This document shows, one piece after another, positions 18,301 through 30,169 of a stretch of DNA of 64,000 bases. How positions within the stretch are numbered: the stretch's first letter is position 1; each line of letters opens with the position of its first letter. Under the pieces are notes generated by a model, which worked only from the letters and a program-made list of their open reading frames with translations, did no database searches and was not told where the DNA came from. Source of the stretch: Lamellibrachia columna (Eukaryota > Annelida > Polychaeta > Sabellida > Siboglinidae); assembly GCA_963662155.1 (NCBI GenBank), contig OY759265.1, positions 9,590,193 through 9,654,192 on the forward strand, in the 5' to 3' direction. Both the position numbers and the translations under genes were made by a program.

Positions 18301-21300
18301 CACTTGCTGGTCTGAACAACAATCAGTTTTAAATGTTCCTGTCCCATGATGAAATCTTCACTTTTCAATGAGAAAAATTGGTATGCGTGGGTGGTCTCAG
18401 GGCCCCACATTTATTACGCTTAGTTAATCATTGGTAATCTCATCGACAGATATGTTATAACCATCGAGGAGAATTCAGCCTCGCCATAAGGGGCTTCTGA
18501 CTACATTAGTACCCCTGGCAGATTAACCTTTGCCACCAGGGGATTCTGACTACACCAGTACCCCTGGCAGATTAACCCTTGCCTCCAGGGGATTCTGACT
18601 ACACCAGTACCCTTGGCAGATTAACCCTTACCTCCAGGGGATTCTGACTACACCAGTACCCCTGGCAGATTAACCCTTGCCTCCAGGGGATTCTGACTAC
18701 ACCAGTACCCCTGGCAGATTAACCTGCAGAAATGTGGAACTTAGCTGAGTTAACCAATAGCGGCTGTCGCAAGGATCTTAGGGGCTCGCAAATGGGAACT
18801 TAACTTTAACTTTAATGTGTAGTAGACCCGTCGTCGTTGGTTGGACGGATAGTGATTTTGTGGGACTGCTCTTTGAAGTTTGGGCGCGTCTAATTCCCAG
18901 GAACATGTTGACCAAGACAGGAAGTGGGCCGATGTACAAATGATTCAGCGTACATCCACACATGGCGTGGGATAAACTGACAAATCCACGTTTCAACAGG
19001 TCAGTCTGCTAGGGGTAGTGAAGTACTACTCATACATGATAGTTTCACTAATGCAAATGCAGGTAGGTATCAGAGAATTGTACGTAAATTGGAGGTCTCG
19101 GGGTATCAGAAAATTGCATGGAAATCAGTATTTGACATCCTCGCTACTCATAAAAATTACTACCAAATCAGCTTCATAGTTCCAAATACGTTGCACATGT
19201 ACTATTCTGTGTGGACCAGTAAACATAACGTGGTTACTATACTCTGACGATCTAGGTATAACATTTGTTTGAAATATACTACAGCATGACAAAAATCCTG
19301 GCAGGCAGTAGCCTACATATTTTATTACACTTGTATAAAGCAACTAACATAATATTCACTGGCACGGCTAGAACTGAAGCAATTTTATATATGGGAGACT
19401 TAACATCTGTTACTACTACCACCCCTGGCTAGAGAAGATGAGGAATTGCCTTTGCAAAGTTCAACAATTCGTTAGATGAGACAACTGTGAGGTGAGTAAA
19501 AATTAGAAAAATCCAAATGCTACATCATCAGTCAATTGTACAGAAGCACCCATATATGGATACAAAACGAGTACTTACAACATCGTCCTCGTAACCCCCG
19601 GACAGCACAAGGGAGAAGGCACCATCATCTTCACGTCCATGGATACCAGCCACGTGTGGGCGATGACATCCTGACTCACTCACCTGACAAATAAACCACA
19701 TTTCTAACATCATAGTCCATACTATGTACATAAATAAAAATTCTTCTAAGTCCAGACCTGGTCAAGGTCAGAATCGGTCTCGGTATCTAGTGTCATGTTA
19801 AACAGGCCCTAAATGTGGGCCTTCTGAAAGATGACTTAAGGCCAACCCTTGTCCAGCCTAAGCTTACAATGAAAATGCACGTTATACTTTCTGATGTAAC
19901 GGCCCCATTTGGATGCCAAACTTCTCATTCGCTATGCGTAACAGCCAAACACCTTTTATTTAGTAAAACATCAACAATACCTCATGTCAAATTCGCATAG
20001 TTCACGAAATGGTATTGTTGAAGTGTCTCTTTTTGTGGGAATACAACTACAACACTTCTGTGTTATTAATTCATAAATTACATTACGCACATCCTTGATA
20101 AGGTGAAGTTCACCTCTACCCCCACATACACCCCAGCAGGATCTCGATGGATCTGCATCGATCTCAGGAACCACAATAATTGTGACTCAAAATACAGAAA
20201 TCTACATAACCGTGGAAGAAACTTCTTCATGTCTTCGTTAAATTTATATTATTCTGTGCACTTGCCTGCACTCGAAACTTCCACGTTGTTCCAACTTCGA
20301 CACCGGGAACTGGTCCTTGGTGATTGGGGGGCACCATTGTGCACATCTTGGTCCGCCCAACGCATGCCATGCCCTACAAATCAGTGAATAAACCATCTCT
20401 AAACGGGAAACAATGATTGAACTGTCACTAGAGTAAATAAACAACATGTTTATTTGTTGATCAATATGTTCTTCCTATGTTTGTGCCACTGGAAGTAAAA
20501 CAGCCTAGGAACATAAACTGCTGACACAGCAGTATTCTGAATTGAATTATCCAATGTGTTTGAATTTATGTACCAAATCAACTTTTACAAACTTGTTGTG
20601 ACACTATGAAACTGGCATTTTAATGTATTTTAAAACCTCACAACAGGGATGGAGTTCTTGGAAGATGACAAAGAACACAGCGAGATATCACACAAAATGG
20701 CAGAAGTTACTAAATGGTGTTATATACTAGAGTGTGAAGAGGATAAGTAATTAAAACCTCACAAACAATATGACTAATATTTCACATAAGTTGAATTGGA
20801 AATACATAAAAACATTAACGCTACACCTACTCTGCCCCAGTCTCTCTTGGCTGTGCTAGTTGCAGAAGCCATCTTTGATTTCTTCTTACTCTTCTTCAGC
20901 TTCTCCCCAGCTCGTACAACCTCTGACTCGTCATTCTTACATTGGGGGCAGTACCTGATGGAGCACAAAAGGCATTCCAAGTACATCAAAAGCTCCATTA
21001 CAGACGCTGATTATTTGTTATGCATTTCACTAATGATCCAGGGTCTGTACACTAAGGCAGGTATAAAATTCAAGGCCATCTAAAGGCTACAGAGATGTAA
21101 AATCAAGGCTCCATTTCAGAGTTTATTGTGGCTCATAATTGTATATAGCAACTAATATTAGCAGAAAATTGCAGCAGGGCATCAGTGGGCATCACAAGCA
21201 GATGAAATGACGGACACCAGTTAGCCCGATGACTACCTCTTAACAAATGCCAGCCCGTAGATGTGATGTGGCTTGAAAACGGGCACATCACTTGTATTCT

Positions 21301-24300
21301 GGTCTAGCCAAAATTCAAGGTTTTTCCAATGCCACAATTAAAAGATTTCAAGGCCTTGAATTCAGGTTGATAAAATTCATGGTTTTTAAGAATTTCCAGG
21401 CTCCACCCATGCTAATCACTTTACTTGAATAAAATGACCAGTTAATATTTTCCACTTACACACCGAGTATATTTTCATTATCATTGATTGCATATTCTCA
21501 TGTAATACACCATGAATAAGATTATTCTTGAAAACACATTCAGGCTGAGTGCGAAATGGTGATGTTGATGGAAAACATGTCTGTACTACTGATGGAAATG
21601 TTTTATCCAGAGTCCCGATCATACAAATTTTTTTTATTAACCCATTAGACCCCACGCGTCCGAAAGCGTCCGACCTTGGTTTCCCCATGGCGCCCGAAAG
21701 CGTCCGCTGGGGAAAAAGGCTGTGGAGGTGGCGTCATCGGGTGGATTGATATGAAACTAAAACTAGCGGAATTCTACATATCTTAGCTATGAATTATGGG
21801 TAAAATGAACATATGGTCGTATTGAAAATTCCGGAGATAATCGCGTTTGAAGTCGAGCACTGGTGGGCTTTAAAAATGGCCGTTTCTCGTAGAACAGATG
21901 CGTTCACTGCATATGAAGTTTGCGCGATTTTAGGGATGAATCTTCGGATGAAAGTGCTTCTGAGATGGATGTGGAGGTAAGATTTATATGTGGCTCGATC
22001 TTTGACTGACAGCGATAAATTGAAGATGGCGTCGGTTGGTTTTCTTCGTCCAAGAGTAGCCTGGTCACTGTCTTATTCAGCTTGTCGACTGTTTCAACAC
22101 TGACATTGTGTGTTTTGTGCCATTTACTCGGCTTAGATTACGTGGTTAGTTGTGCATGTTGTTATATAATGAATTATAAAGCAAATGAGTAAATAAAACA
22201 GAAAAATCTGGCCCGACGAGCATGTGAACATTCAAGCCGGCCCCTGGGCTGGCCTGGGTGGTGCCTGGATGGGTGGTGTTGCTTTGCCTTTGGACATTGT
22301 TGACAATTTTATTATATTGACGGTGTCAGTGGTCTTTGTAATTAATTATATTTATCTATATTTAAGATATTAGTAAACTTTAAAAAAGTCGTGTCATTAT
22401 TGGCTGCTTGTAAAAATTATAATTTGACATTGTTGTGTTGGATGTGACAAATGCATAGAAATTCTTATTCTGCTTTCATTACTGTAGCTGTTTGTTTGTT
22501 TCAGGTGGCATGTAATAGTAGTGATGACATCCGTGATGAGAACTCCAACAACTCATTGTCATCAAAATGAGCTTGTCAGTTGTGTCGTGAAAACGGAGTG
22601 AAACGGCCATCTGGACGTGCAATTGAGACATGCTTTGGATGTCTGACATGCAATGTGCATTTGTGCAAAATTGGATTCTTTGTGCAGTACCATGCATAGG
22701 AAGAACATTTCCTTGTGTGGAGCCAGCAGTTGGTGATGTTATTGTAATAAAATATGACTATCATGGGATAGTCTCTCAATATTTGTTAAAAAAAATTATT
22801 TTCGAAGTTCCACACATCAGAATGACAACATAAAACAAGCTTATATATACCACAGTTACACCATTGCATAAATAATTCAATTTGCTTCAAAATAAACTTA
22901 ACTTAACTTAACAAACACATTGGAGCAATTATAAGATATCAATACTTTTGAAGCTACAGCTTAAAAACTACAAGCACCCATAATTTTCAAAATCTGCCTC
23001 AGTTGCCCGGGGAAAAGCAGCACACGCTTAATTCAATGTGTGGGGTCTAATGGGTTAAGAAGAAACTTATTAAACAAACCTAATATGGTAAAAAAATAAT
23101 AATCAATAATTGAAATACAGTAAAAAAACTTTCTCTTTTAAATTTCAACACAACCACATCCAAATGTCTGAAGTGTACTTGCTGGACCATGTGAGAACTG
23201 ACCATTCATCCACGTCGGGAATCTCGTCCAGAGGCGGAGTGAGACACTCAAGGTGGTAGGCGGCGTCACACTCGTCACACATCAGTTGTCTGTCCGGGTC
23301 ACGCTTGTCCCCACACACGCAGCACGCACACAGTTTGCACTTACGCTTCGGGTTGTCATTACAGTGGTCGCATTCCGGCTTATTCTGACCTGTTAAAGGA
23401 GTTCTATCAGCTGGGATAGGGCAAGAAAGGATAGTCTAACACCACAACACTAGAATGATTGATTCTGAGTAAGTTGGTGTAATATAGTTTGACTCAAATA
23501 TGGCAACAATAAAGATTTGATAAACCAACACAATACAATATCTAATGTGGGGCACGGTGGCTTTGTGGTTAGAACATAGGACTCTCGATCGAGAGAATCC
23601 GGGTTCGGATACACGAATGCACTGTAGACCTCATACTTACGTTTCACTGGGCTCAGTGATGCTGTTTCCGGGTCATTTGTATTCAGTTGTGTCCCTGCTT
23701 TCTCAATTTCAAAGACTTCATCTCGGAATATAATTATACAGTCCTTCATTGGCACAAGATCTTTCCTGAAAGGTAACACACCTAAAATTAGTACTCAAAT
23801 CATGTAAACAAGGTACGTAATAATAATATGTGTGCAGCATGTATTGGACAAGTTACAGTGTAATTAATAGTTATAAAAATAAATGGTTATGCACAGCAAT
23901 TTTTACACCTATAGATATACAATTTATTCGCATGATTGATGGTTAGAGATAGAGATGACCAGCTCTGGGAGTTCACAACAGGTTACACATTCATTTTGTG
24001 TGTGATCACTAGCTTTGGGAGTTCACAACAGGTTAGACATTCATTCCGCGTGTGATCACCAGCTCTGGGAGTTCACAACAAGTTACACATTCATTCCGCG
24101 TGTGGTCACCAGCTTCAGGAGTTCACAACAGGTTACACATTCATTCCGCGTGTGATCACCAGCTCCAGGAGTTCACAACAGGTTACACATTCATTCCGCG
24201 TGTGGTCACCAGCTCCAGGAGTTCACAACATGTTACACATTCATTCCGCGTGTGATCACCAGCTCCAGGAGTTCACAACAGGTTACACATTCATTCCGCG

Positions 24301-27300
24301 TGTGATCACCAGCTCCAGGAGTTCACAACAGGTTACACATTCATTCCGCGTGTGGTCACCAGCTCCAGGAGTTCACATGTTACACATTCATTCCGCGTGT
24401 GGTCACCAGCTCCAGGAGTTCACAACATGTTACACATTCATTCCGCGTGTGGTCACCAGCTCCAGGAGTTCACAACAGGTTACACATTCATTCCACGTGT
24501 GATCACCAGCTCCAGGAGTTCACAACATGTTACTCATTCATTCCGTGTGTAATCTTTTAATTCCCGACAGACACTAGGTACAGACGACCTACGACCTCTC
24601 ATCTAAAAGACATACAAGTTTCCAAATTCCATCCCATCTGCCTGATGCTAGGTAAGTCAGCAAGTAGTTTTTTTCAAAATGGGGTGACCACAGGCTTAGG
24701 GTGTGAACCCTCATGAAGCGAGCACCAAACCAATGCGCTAGTACAAACTACAATTGTAATTTTTACACAATGCTAGATTTGTTTGCGGTGTATTTTTTTT
24801 TATCAAACTCACCCAACAAACACTGTAGCATACAGCTCCTTTATCGTGCGTGTGTTCCTCTTGTCTGTGACCACAGCGTCGTACCAGTAGCCTCTCCGAT
24901 CAGACTCATCATAGTTGTAGTTGACCATGACGTCATCACCAACCCGAATGTTGTCGAACACGATCTTATGTCGAGCACGGGGGCGAATATGTGTCGACTT
25001 CAATGTCAAGGCATCATCATCTTCTTCATAACTGATAAAAATTTGCGGGATTAGAAATTAATTAAGTAAGACAAATAAAAATTTTCTTTTGCATTGCATG
25101 GCGAGTAAAAAGGTTGGTGCAGAATAGACCAAGAATTGCACCTTACTAGGATTAAGTTAATTTTGGAAGACCATTGATTTAGTGATTTGATTTTTAAATT
25201 AAATACATACTTAAAAACAGCTGTGAATAGCCAGCAACTTCAGCAAGCTCTGATACTAGTGTTTAGAGGCACATAAAAACAGAAAGTGGCAAGAAACCCA
25301 TTCCATAGTATAAACTACTGAGGAGTTTTCCCAAGTACCTGACTTATTTTGTCAGTGTAAGGACTCGGGAGATCAAGTCATCATCACGTAAATGGTCAAA
25401 TCATAAATATTTCAAGCCACTTAAACTTTGAGAAGAAAACCCACATCAGTCCGTTCTTACTTACGTTTCAAAGATGACACTGTAGAGAAAGCCATCGTCT
25501 TCTTTTGGTCGATTCTTCAGAATTGTTTCTGAAACATCTTCATTGACTTTGTCCATGTTACTACTATCCGCCTTCGATACATCTAACAAGCTTTCTTCTT
25601 TTGTAATTTCGACCTTGTTGTCCTTGGGATGATCACATGACTTGTTGTCACCTAGACCTCCTTTATCTGTGATGTTCTCATTTTGATCCACTTCCATTTC
25701 GTCAATATTGCATTTCAGTGTATCTGAATTTGGTGTTTCACTTGCATTGTTTTTCTCTGGGCTTTTACTACAGTCAGCCTTCTTGCTGTTTCGCATGACT
25801 TTGATGATTTTCGCCTCAAACCACGCCCCCATGCTTTCATCTTGAGCGTCTATCACATCACCAAGCTGCGTTCAGAAAATGCAGTCAATAAAGATGGGAA
25901 AACCAAGTAAACCGTTTAACTGTACTTTATATTAGATATGGAAAATTAGACTATTTCTTCTTGTATTTTCATCAAAACATGATTAACAGACATTCTTACT
26001 TCTAAAGACATTTCCTTCAGCAAACTGTAGGCAAATGACCAATATTGTGAATTCAACATTCTGGGTAATCTGTGCATTCATTGTATTGCTAAAAAATGTC
26101 ACCTACTTGGTACTGCTAAGTCAGTAAAGTTCCAAGCTTATTGGCTTGCTGCTCTTATATTTAAATTATTACATTAAGTGAGTAATTAACAAAAGACACG
26201 TATAGGCCCCTAAGTGAATAGGCTCCTGATGTTTAACCCTAGGAGTGACCAATGATAAATTTCCAGTGTACACAAATCAGAGTTATTAATAAAGGTGCTT
26301 TTAAAAAATCATAACATCGCTAATAATTACCACACAAATGTGATTGAGGCACCATTGTGTTGCTGAAAAGATTTTTTAACATAATAAAATGATAAAAGCA
26401 ACAGCACATAATCTTATCATGGGGATGTTACTATCTGAATTTCATCAAAAAAAGAAAGCAGAATTTTTTTCACCATGCTACCAGATAATTACCGAGTGGC
26501 TGTATGTCCCTATATCCAATTGGAAAAATGTAGCCATACATATTAGCTAAAAAAAAATTCTAAAATATGTCAAGAACTTTTATTTTTATGATTTTTTCCA
26601 ACACCGTACTATGTGGATTCAGACAGGCCCATGGCAGTTTACCATGGCAGTGCGGGCTGTTGAAGCCAGCAGAAATCGTGATGGCAAGTTGTTGATATTT
26701 ACCTCAAAAAAGCCTGCAACATCGTTCTAACTGTCTGAACTAGTATAACATGATTCACTAATGTTGTCATTCTATTTGCTGAAATACTGACACGGAAACT
26801 TGAAATAACCCGGCCTAAAGTGAACTGAAAGTGACACAGAATGAAGTGAGAAAACAAAATGGCGAATTGAGTAAATAAAAAGCCCAGATGGCCCAAACAC
26901 GTGTTTGTAACGCCGGTGCTCATTCGCTGCATATAGCCTGCTCATCCATTCACGTGTATTTAGGCCAATTTAGGCCTGCTCATCCATTCACGTGTATTTA
27001 GGCCAATCACAGAGCTTTCCAAAGGTATAACATGTTATTTAGACACTTTGAATGGAAATGTAAATTTATTCTGTGGAACGTAGTAAAAGCAGCCAAATAT
27101 GGGCACCAACTATGTGACATGTTTTGTAAGCTAGATCGTCATTAGCTATCATTGACTATACTCATGAATAAATATGAAACAAAACGAAGACTTTCCAATG
27201 ATACTATTTGTTCCCACGTGAGGTACTGGTGACGGAAACGAAAATTTTTACTACAGAGTGATACCAAGATCAGCCGGAACACTTTTTGCACTGATCGTGC

Positions 27301-29631
27301 AGGCCGAATTCGGCCCAGTTCATGGTCACTCCCAGGGTTAATGCTGGTTCCCTTGGCCCAAGTGGTTGGGAATTTCTACACCAAGGTATGTCAGAGTAAC
27401 GCCCTCCCTCCACAGTGACAGATGTGAAACAAATGTATTTAGTTAAATTGAACAACATGGAGCACTTGCCCATTCAAGACCATGAATTTTCGAAGCCTTG
27501 TCCTGTCATATAAGTTTTGCTACTATGCCCCACACACACACCTTATAAATGCTCTCTTGCAACTCTTCCTCTGAGTCACTGTCAACACCAGATGTCACTG
27601 TTGTCCTCGCTGAACATGGCTGAAATATCAAAGCAATACAGCCATCAGGCTCAACTTTCCAGGGAGCACTTTCTTGCTTTTTAATTTTAACAAAAAGCTT
27701 TTTAGATTCACAAATTTCTCATACAGAAATTGAGGCACAATGTCTGAATAACAATAATATACGGTAATAATAGAATTTTACTTTTAATGAAAAACAATTA
27801 AATAATTACTGATCAATACATATTGCTGTTTCTTGTGTGACAGGTACATAAAAAAGTATTCAATGAATCACGATTCTTCAGTTTTATGTCGTTTTATCCA
27901 AGTGGATATACATTTACAATTCTTGGGATACTAGTGTTGCTTGCATTGTAAACTGACTTTTTCGTATAAGGATAATTATGAAAACAAACAGCGTGAAATC
28001 ACTCAACAACCTACATCACATCACAAACCACACCAATCTTGCAGTCACACCACCATTGTGCACACAACAGAACTGAGTATCATAACTTTTCGTAAAAAAT
28101 GTGGTGCTTTTTACATTGTGATAACATGCCTCTTTTAAAATTATTTCAAATATATGAGAACTGAGATGAACCCTCTCCCAGCGAGATCCAGTCACCTCTT
28201 GGTTCTCTTTATCTGAGCCCCCATCTGCCTCTGGACTGGTGTCTCTGTCTGGTGAGCAGTTCTTGTTGTTCAACTCTGACACCTGCAGGGGTTGTTGCAC
28301 AATCAGCTGGATAATTTCATTCAGCCCCACGTTGTAGTCAAACAGACTGTGGCCATCGACAAGCTGCAGACACAAACACAATTAATGATGAGGATTGAGG
28401 ACTGAACAATTTAAATCCAGAAATAGATGTTTAACTGCAGAGTAAACATGTTAATTTAAAGGAACAGCATGTTTTTATATGTAGCTTGATCTAAGACATA
28501 TGCCTGTCCAATGATCAACTTACGGATTGATTCAGCAGTCACTTCGGACCTGGTGACTAAATAGTAATACCCATTGCATGACAAGATGTCAAAGTGACAA
28601 TCAAACTCCAGATGACACAGCAACATGTTTGTATTCATTATGTGGCAAGTTGCCTATGTGTTATAAGAAGGAATATATATAATTTTATGAAACGTATGGA
28701 GAGTATAAGCAATTATATCATTCACAGTATTGTAAAAAGTGATATGATGTATTCTTCTCTGCTGCGGAAAAAATGGATAAATCAACTATACTGTTTACAC
28801 TAATTTCCTAACTAATTACCCGTGATATGGCTGCTATGACATGCATATGATTGTATTGAGTAGCATGTTGGTGTTGTTATACCACCTGTATCTGTATGCC
28901 TATGGAACGTTCCTTGTAATAAGGAATGAGTCTGAAATAAACTTATCTTATTATGCCTGGACCATGCATATGGCCTGGGAAGAGAGAGTTAGAGAGATAT
29001 GTGTTTACTTTTACCAAAAACATGTACACATGTACAATAATATATAATACAAATCAGGAAATTAAAGTGGAAGATAATCATTGCCAATTGGAATGTCATT
29101 ATTCTGAAGAAAAAACTTGCGAAGGTGACTCACTGTCACATAGTCATAGACATAGAAGGTAAGAATCACATTTGTTTGCTGTCACTGAAAAGTTCACATT
29201 ATTGAAAAGATATACTGATGTTATTATCACGCATGGGGCCTATTCTTATGGGGAAAATTAGTTGGGTTCCAATTAGTTCATCGTCAGCCACCAGGTGGTG
29301 AACCGTATCCGATTCTCAGGCATTTAAATTAGGTCGCTTATAATTATTAGACATTATAAACCACAAAAAGGTCCTCCGTGGAAAAGCAGTTCCAATAAAA
29401 ACGTTGCACAATGAAAACCCCATCACGTGTTCAAAATATCACCCACACTTATCTGACTGACAATCAGTCCAAGTATACCTGTTTGCCTCGAAAAAACAGT
29501 CGCTGCCTCTCCACGGCTGCATCGAAGGGATCTACGAGTTTCTTCCTCAGATCTTCGATTTTTGTCAACTTTGAGAGGCCATCGACGCGGATGGCCTTCT
29601 TGCCATCCATGCTCCGAACTTGAATCCACAT
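12105..29631 (-). CDS. UHRF1: E3 ubiquitin-protein ligase UHRF1 (NP95/ICBP90), 17 coding exons
   Basis: Maintains CpG methylation: it reads hemimethylated DNA and histone H3, ubiquitinates H3 and recruits DNMT1 in the nucleus. Coding exons in transcript order: 29631-29479, 28363-28196, 27619-27542, 25865-25465, 25031-24813, 23765-23641, 23389-23203, 20954-20831, 20373-20266, 19683-19579, 18120-18014, 17781-17619, 15911-15774, 15343-15229, 14817-14666, 13402-13304, 12251-12105. All phases join, giving 862 aa (human 793); the excess is mainly a charged insert in the Tudor region. Order: ubiquitin-like, tandem Tudor, PHD, SRA, basic linker, RING. Intron 9 has a GC donor. The MWIQVR start is identical to that of human UHRF1. 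Only 5' and 3' UTR limits are unknown. Confidence 0.96.
13998..14060. mobile_element. Possible lone end of a TTAA-type (piggyBac-like) element
   Basis: TTTTAACCCTCTCGTGGTC followed by AGAACGCCCG and a second AGAACGCCCG resembles the style of the piggyBac-type end at 21641 (TTAA, CCC, then repeated GCGTCCG-like motifs). No inverted partner was found in intron 15 or nearby, so this may be a solo or truncated end. Confidence 0.25.
15774..20373 (-). CDS. UHRF1: UHRF1 exons 9-13: SRA (YDG) domain
   Basis: Exons 20373-20266, 19683-19579, 18120-18014, 17781-17619 and 15911-15774 encode residues about 486-692. Motifs: [19 protein letters not shown], with the Val that enters the duplex in human UHRF1; [24 protein letters not shown], with the NKR finger; [10 protein letters not shown] (the YDG motif); [20 protein letters not shown]. 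All segments for flipping and holding 5-methylcytosine are present, so binding of hemimethylated CpG is expected. The donor of exon 9 is GC (CAG then GCAAGT). Confidence 0.95.
16236..17262 (+). mobile_element. Penelope-like retroelement, 5'-truncated, with 12-bp target duplication
   Basis: The frame from about 16231 to 17193 encodes the end of the reverse transcriptase ([10 protein letters not shown], the catalytic YVDD motif), a linker, and a GIY-YIG endonuclease: [20 protein letters not shown], then [12 protein letters not shown] and [13 protein letters not shown]. It ends SVTSVC with stop TGA. The 5' part of the transcriptase is missing. The perfect 12-mer AATATTAGTGTT occurs at 16224-16235 and 17263-17274, marking both ends. 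The copy lies in UHRF1 intron 12 in antisense orientation to that gene. The surviving frame has no stops, so insertion is fairly recent. Confidence 0.9.
18484..18724. repeat. 49-bp tandem array in UHRF1 intron 10
   Basis: Five copies of a 49-bp unit containing GGATTCTGACTACACCAGTA, CCCCTGGCAGATTAACC and TTGCCTCCAGG. The first copy is the most divergent (CTTCTGACTACATTAG). Noncoding. Confidence 0.88.
20831..23389 (-). CDS. UHRF1: UHRF1 exons 7-8: PHD finger
   Basis: Exon 7 (23389-23203) encodes the pre-PHD Cys cluster [20 protein letters not shown] and the PHD core [15 protein letters not shown]. Exon 8 (20954-20831) completes it with WYCPQC (to about residue 449), then a Lys-rich stretch and [15 protein letters not shown]. 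The acidic CDECD motif that contacts the unmodified H3 N-terminus (Arg2) in the human protein is retained. The intervening intron carries a piggyBac-type element. Confidence 0.94.
21641..23054 (+). mobile_element. piggyBac-type DNA transposon, internally deleted, with TTAA duplication
   Basis: TTAA at 21637-21640 and 23055-23058 bound a 1414-bp element with 15-bp perfect terminal inverted repeats CCCATTAGACCCCAC. Inside, near 21925-21975, is a short acidic segment readable as [15 protein letters not shown] followed by GTAAG, like a piggyBac transposase N-terminus and splice donor. Near 22575-22695 is [15 protein letters not shown] then [14 protein letters not shown] and FVQYH, resembling the C-terminal Cys-rich domain of piggyBac transposases. 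The DDD catalytic core is absent, so the copy is non-autonomous. It lies in UHRF1 intron 7. Confidence 0.88.
23545..23636 (+). mobile_element. tRNA-derived SINE head
   Basis: GGGGCACGGTGGCTTTGTGG then TTAGAACA resembles an A box, and CCGGGTTCGGATACACG a B box, about 35 bases apart. The acceptor stem does not close like a functional tRNA, so this is a SINE head. It lies directly downstream (transcript sense) of the splice donor of UHRF1 exon 6 at 23640. Confidence 0.6.
23641..27619 (-). CDS. UHRF1: UHRF1 exons 3-6: tandem Tudor domain with enlarged acidic insert
   Basis: Exon 3 (27619-27542) is an acidic linker ([13 protein letters not shown]). Exon 4 (25865-25465) starts the first Tudor domain with [20 protein letters not shown], then carries an insert of about 90 residues rich in K, E, D, N and S before [10 protein letters not shown]. 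Exon 5 (25031-24813) holds the second Tudor ([22 protein letters not shown]). Exon 6 (23765-23641) ends it with [15 protein letters not shown]. In my alignment the human aromatic-cage segment YDDY reads FETY here, so the first Tyr is Phe. The insert makes this region longer than in vertebrates. Confidence 0.92.
23957..24554. repeat. 50-bp tandem array in UHRF1 intron 5
   Basis: About 12 copies of a 50-bp unit containing CACCAGCTCCAGGAGTTCAC, AACAGGTTACACATTC and ATTCCGCGTGTG. Copies alternate between GTGATCACC and GTGGTCACC and between ACAGG and ACATG; one copy lacks 5 bp near 24376. The open frames here are not genes. Confidence 0.9.
26237..27337. mobile_element. Second TTAA-bounded, piggyBac-type non-autonomous element
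   Basis: TTAA at 26233-26236 and 27338-27341 flank inverted ends CCCTAGGAGTGACCA and (reverse complement of the right end) CCCTGGGAGTGACCA, differing at one base. Length 1101 bp. No transposase motif is visible. It contains a 38-bp direct duplication (26938-27010; GCTCATCCATTCACGTGTAT). It lies in UHRF1 intron 3. Confidence 0.72.
28196..29631 (-). CDS. UHRF1: UHRF1 exons 1-2: ubiquitin-like domain
   Basis: Exon 1 (29631-29479, 51 codons) begins [19 protein letters not shown] and ends RLFFRGKQ. Exon 2 (28363-28196, 56 codons) continues [20 protein letters not shown], completing the ubiquitin fold at about residue 76. The acidic, Ser-rich tail [16 protein letters not shown] leads to the Tudor region. 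The fold matches the human N-terminal domain closely, including the internal intron. Confidence 0.93.
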
Positions 29632-30160
29632 GGCTGCTAAGAACTGGGCGCAAATTTAATCAAACTGACTCGGGTCAAACCCCTGTCAACAACGAAACGT
29701 CAGAAAACTTGCCATTTACAAAGCCATGTGCATATGGCGGGAAAAATGGTCCATGTGACTAATAGTGACCCCGGAAGCATACAAGAGCGGTATTTTCATG
29801 ACCTCAGAAGAGGCATGCATGTGTTTTTGTTTTGAAACATTTGAATTTCTAACTGCTTACAAATAACGAGAGATATATAACTACCATTTAAATACCAATA
29901 CATTATTTATGAAGTGTATCTATGCTTTAAATAGATCTGTATTATTAATATATGAATTTGATTTTCTACTTGAATTTCGCCCAATTTCATAATAATAAAT
30001 AATTTTAATAATAGTAAATACTGTTAACAATAATAATGTTTATTTCAGACCAAAAAGTCCATATATAATATCTTCTTCTTTTTAGGAGCTGTCAAAGTAA
30101 AGCCAAACCAGAAATTAAGGCCACATAAAATTATATGTTCAATTTTTAATGTTCATATAT
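29632..30160. other. UHRF1 5' flank
   Basis: The UHRF1 promoter must lie at or above 29632. The first 150 bp are moderately GC-rich, then the sequence becomes very AT-rich. No other gene seen. Confidence 0.45.
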
Positions 30161-30169
30161 ATATTTTAC

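Noticed and set aside
23549..23625. Functional tRNA gene
   Set aside because: A and B box-like sequences are present, but the acceptor stem and anticodon arm do not fold as a complete tRNA; a SINE head fits better.
24052..24552. Open frames with repeated [14 protein letters not shown]
   Set aside because: Artefact of the 50-bp array in UHRF1 intron 5.
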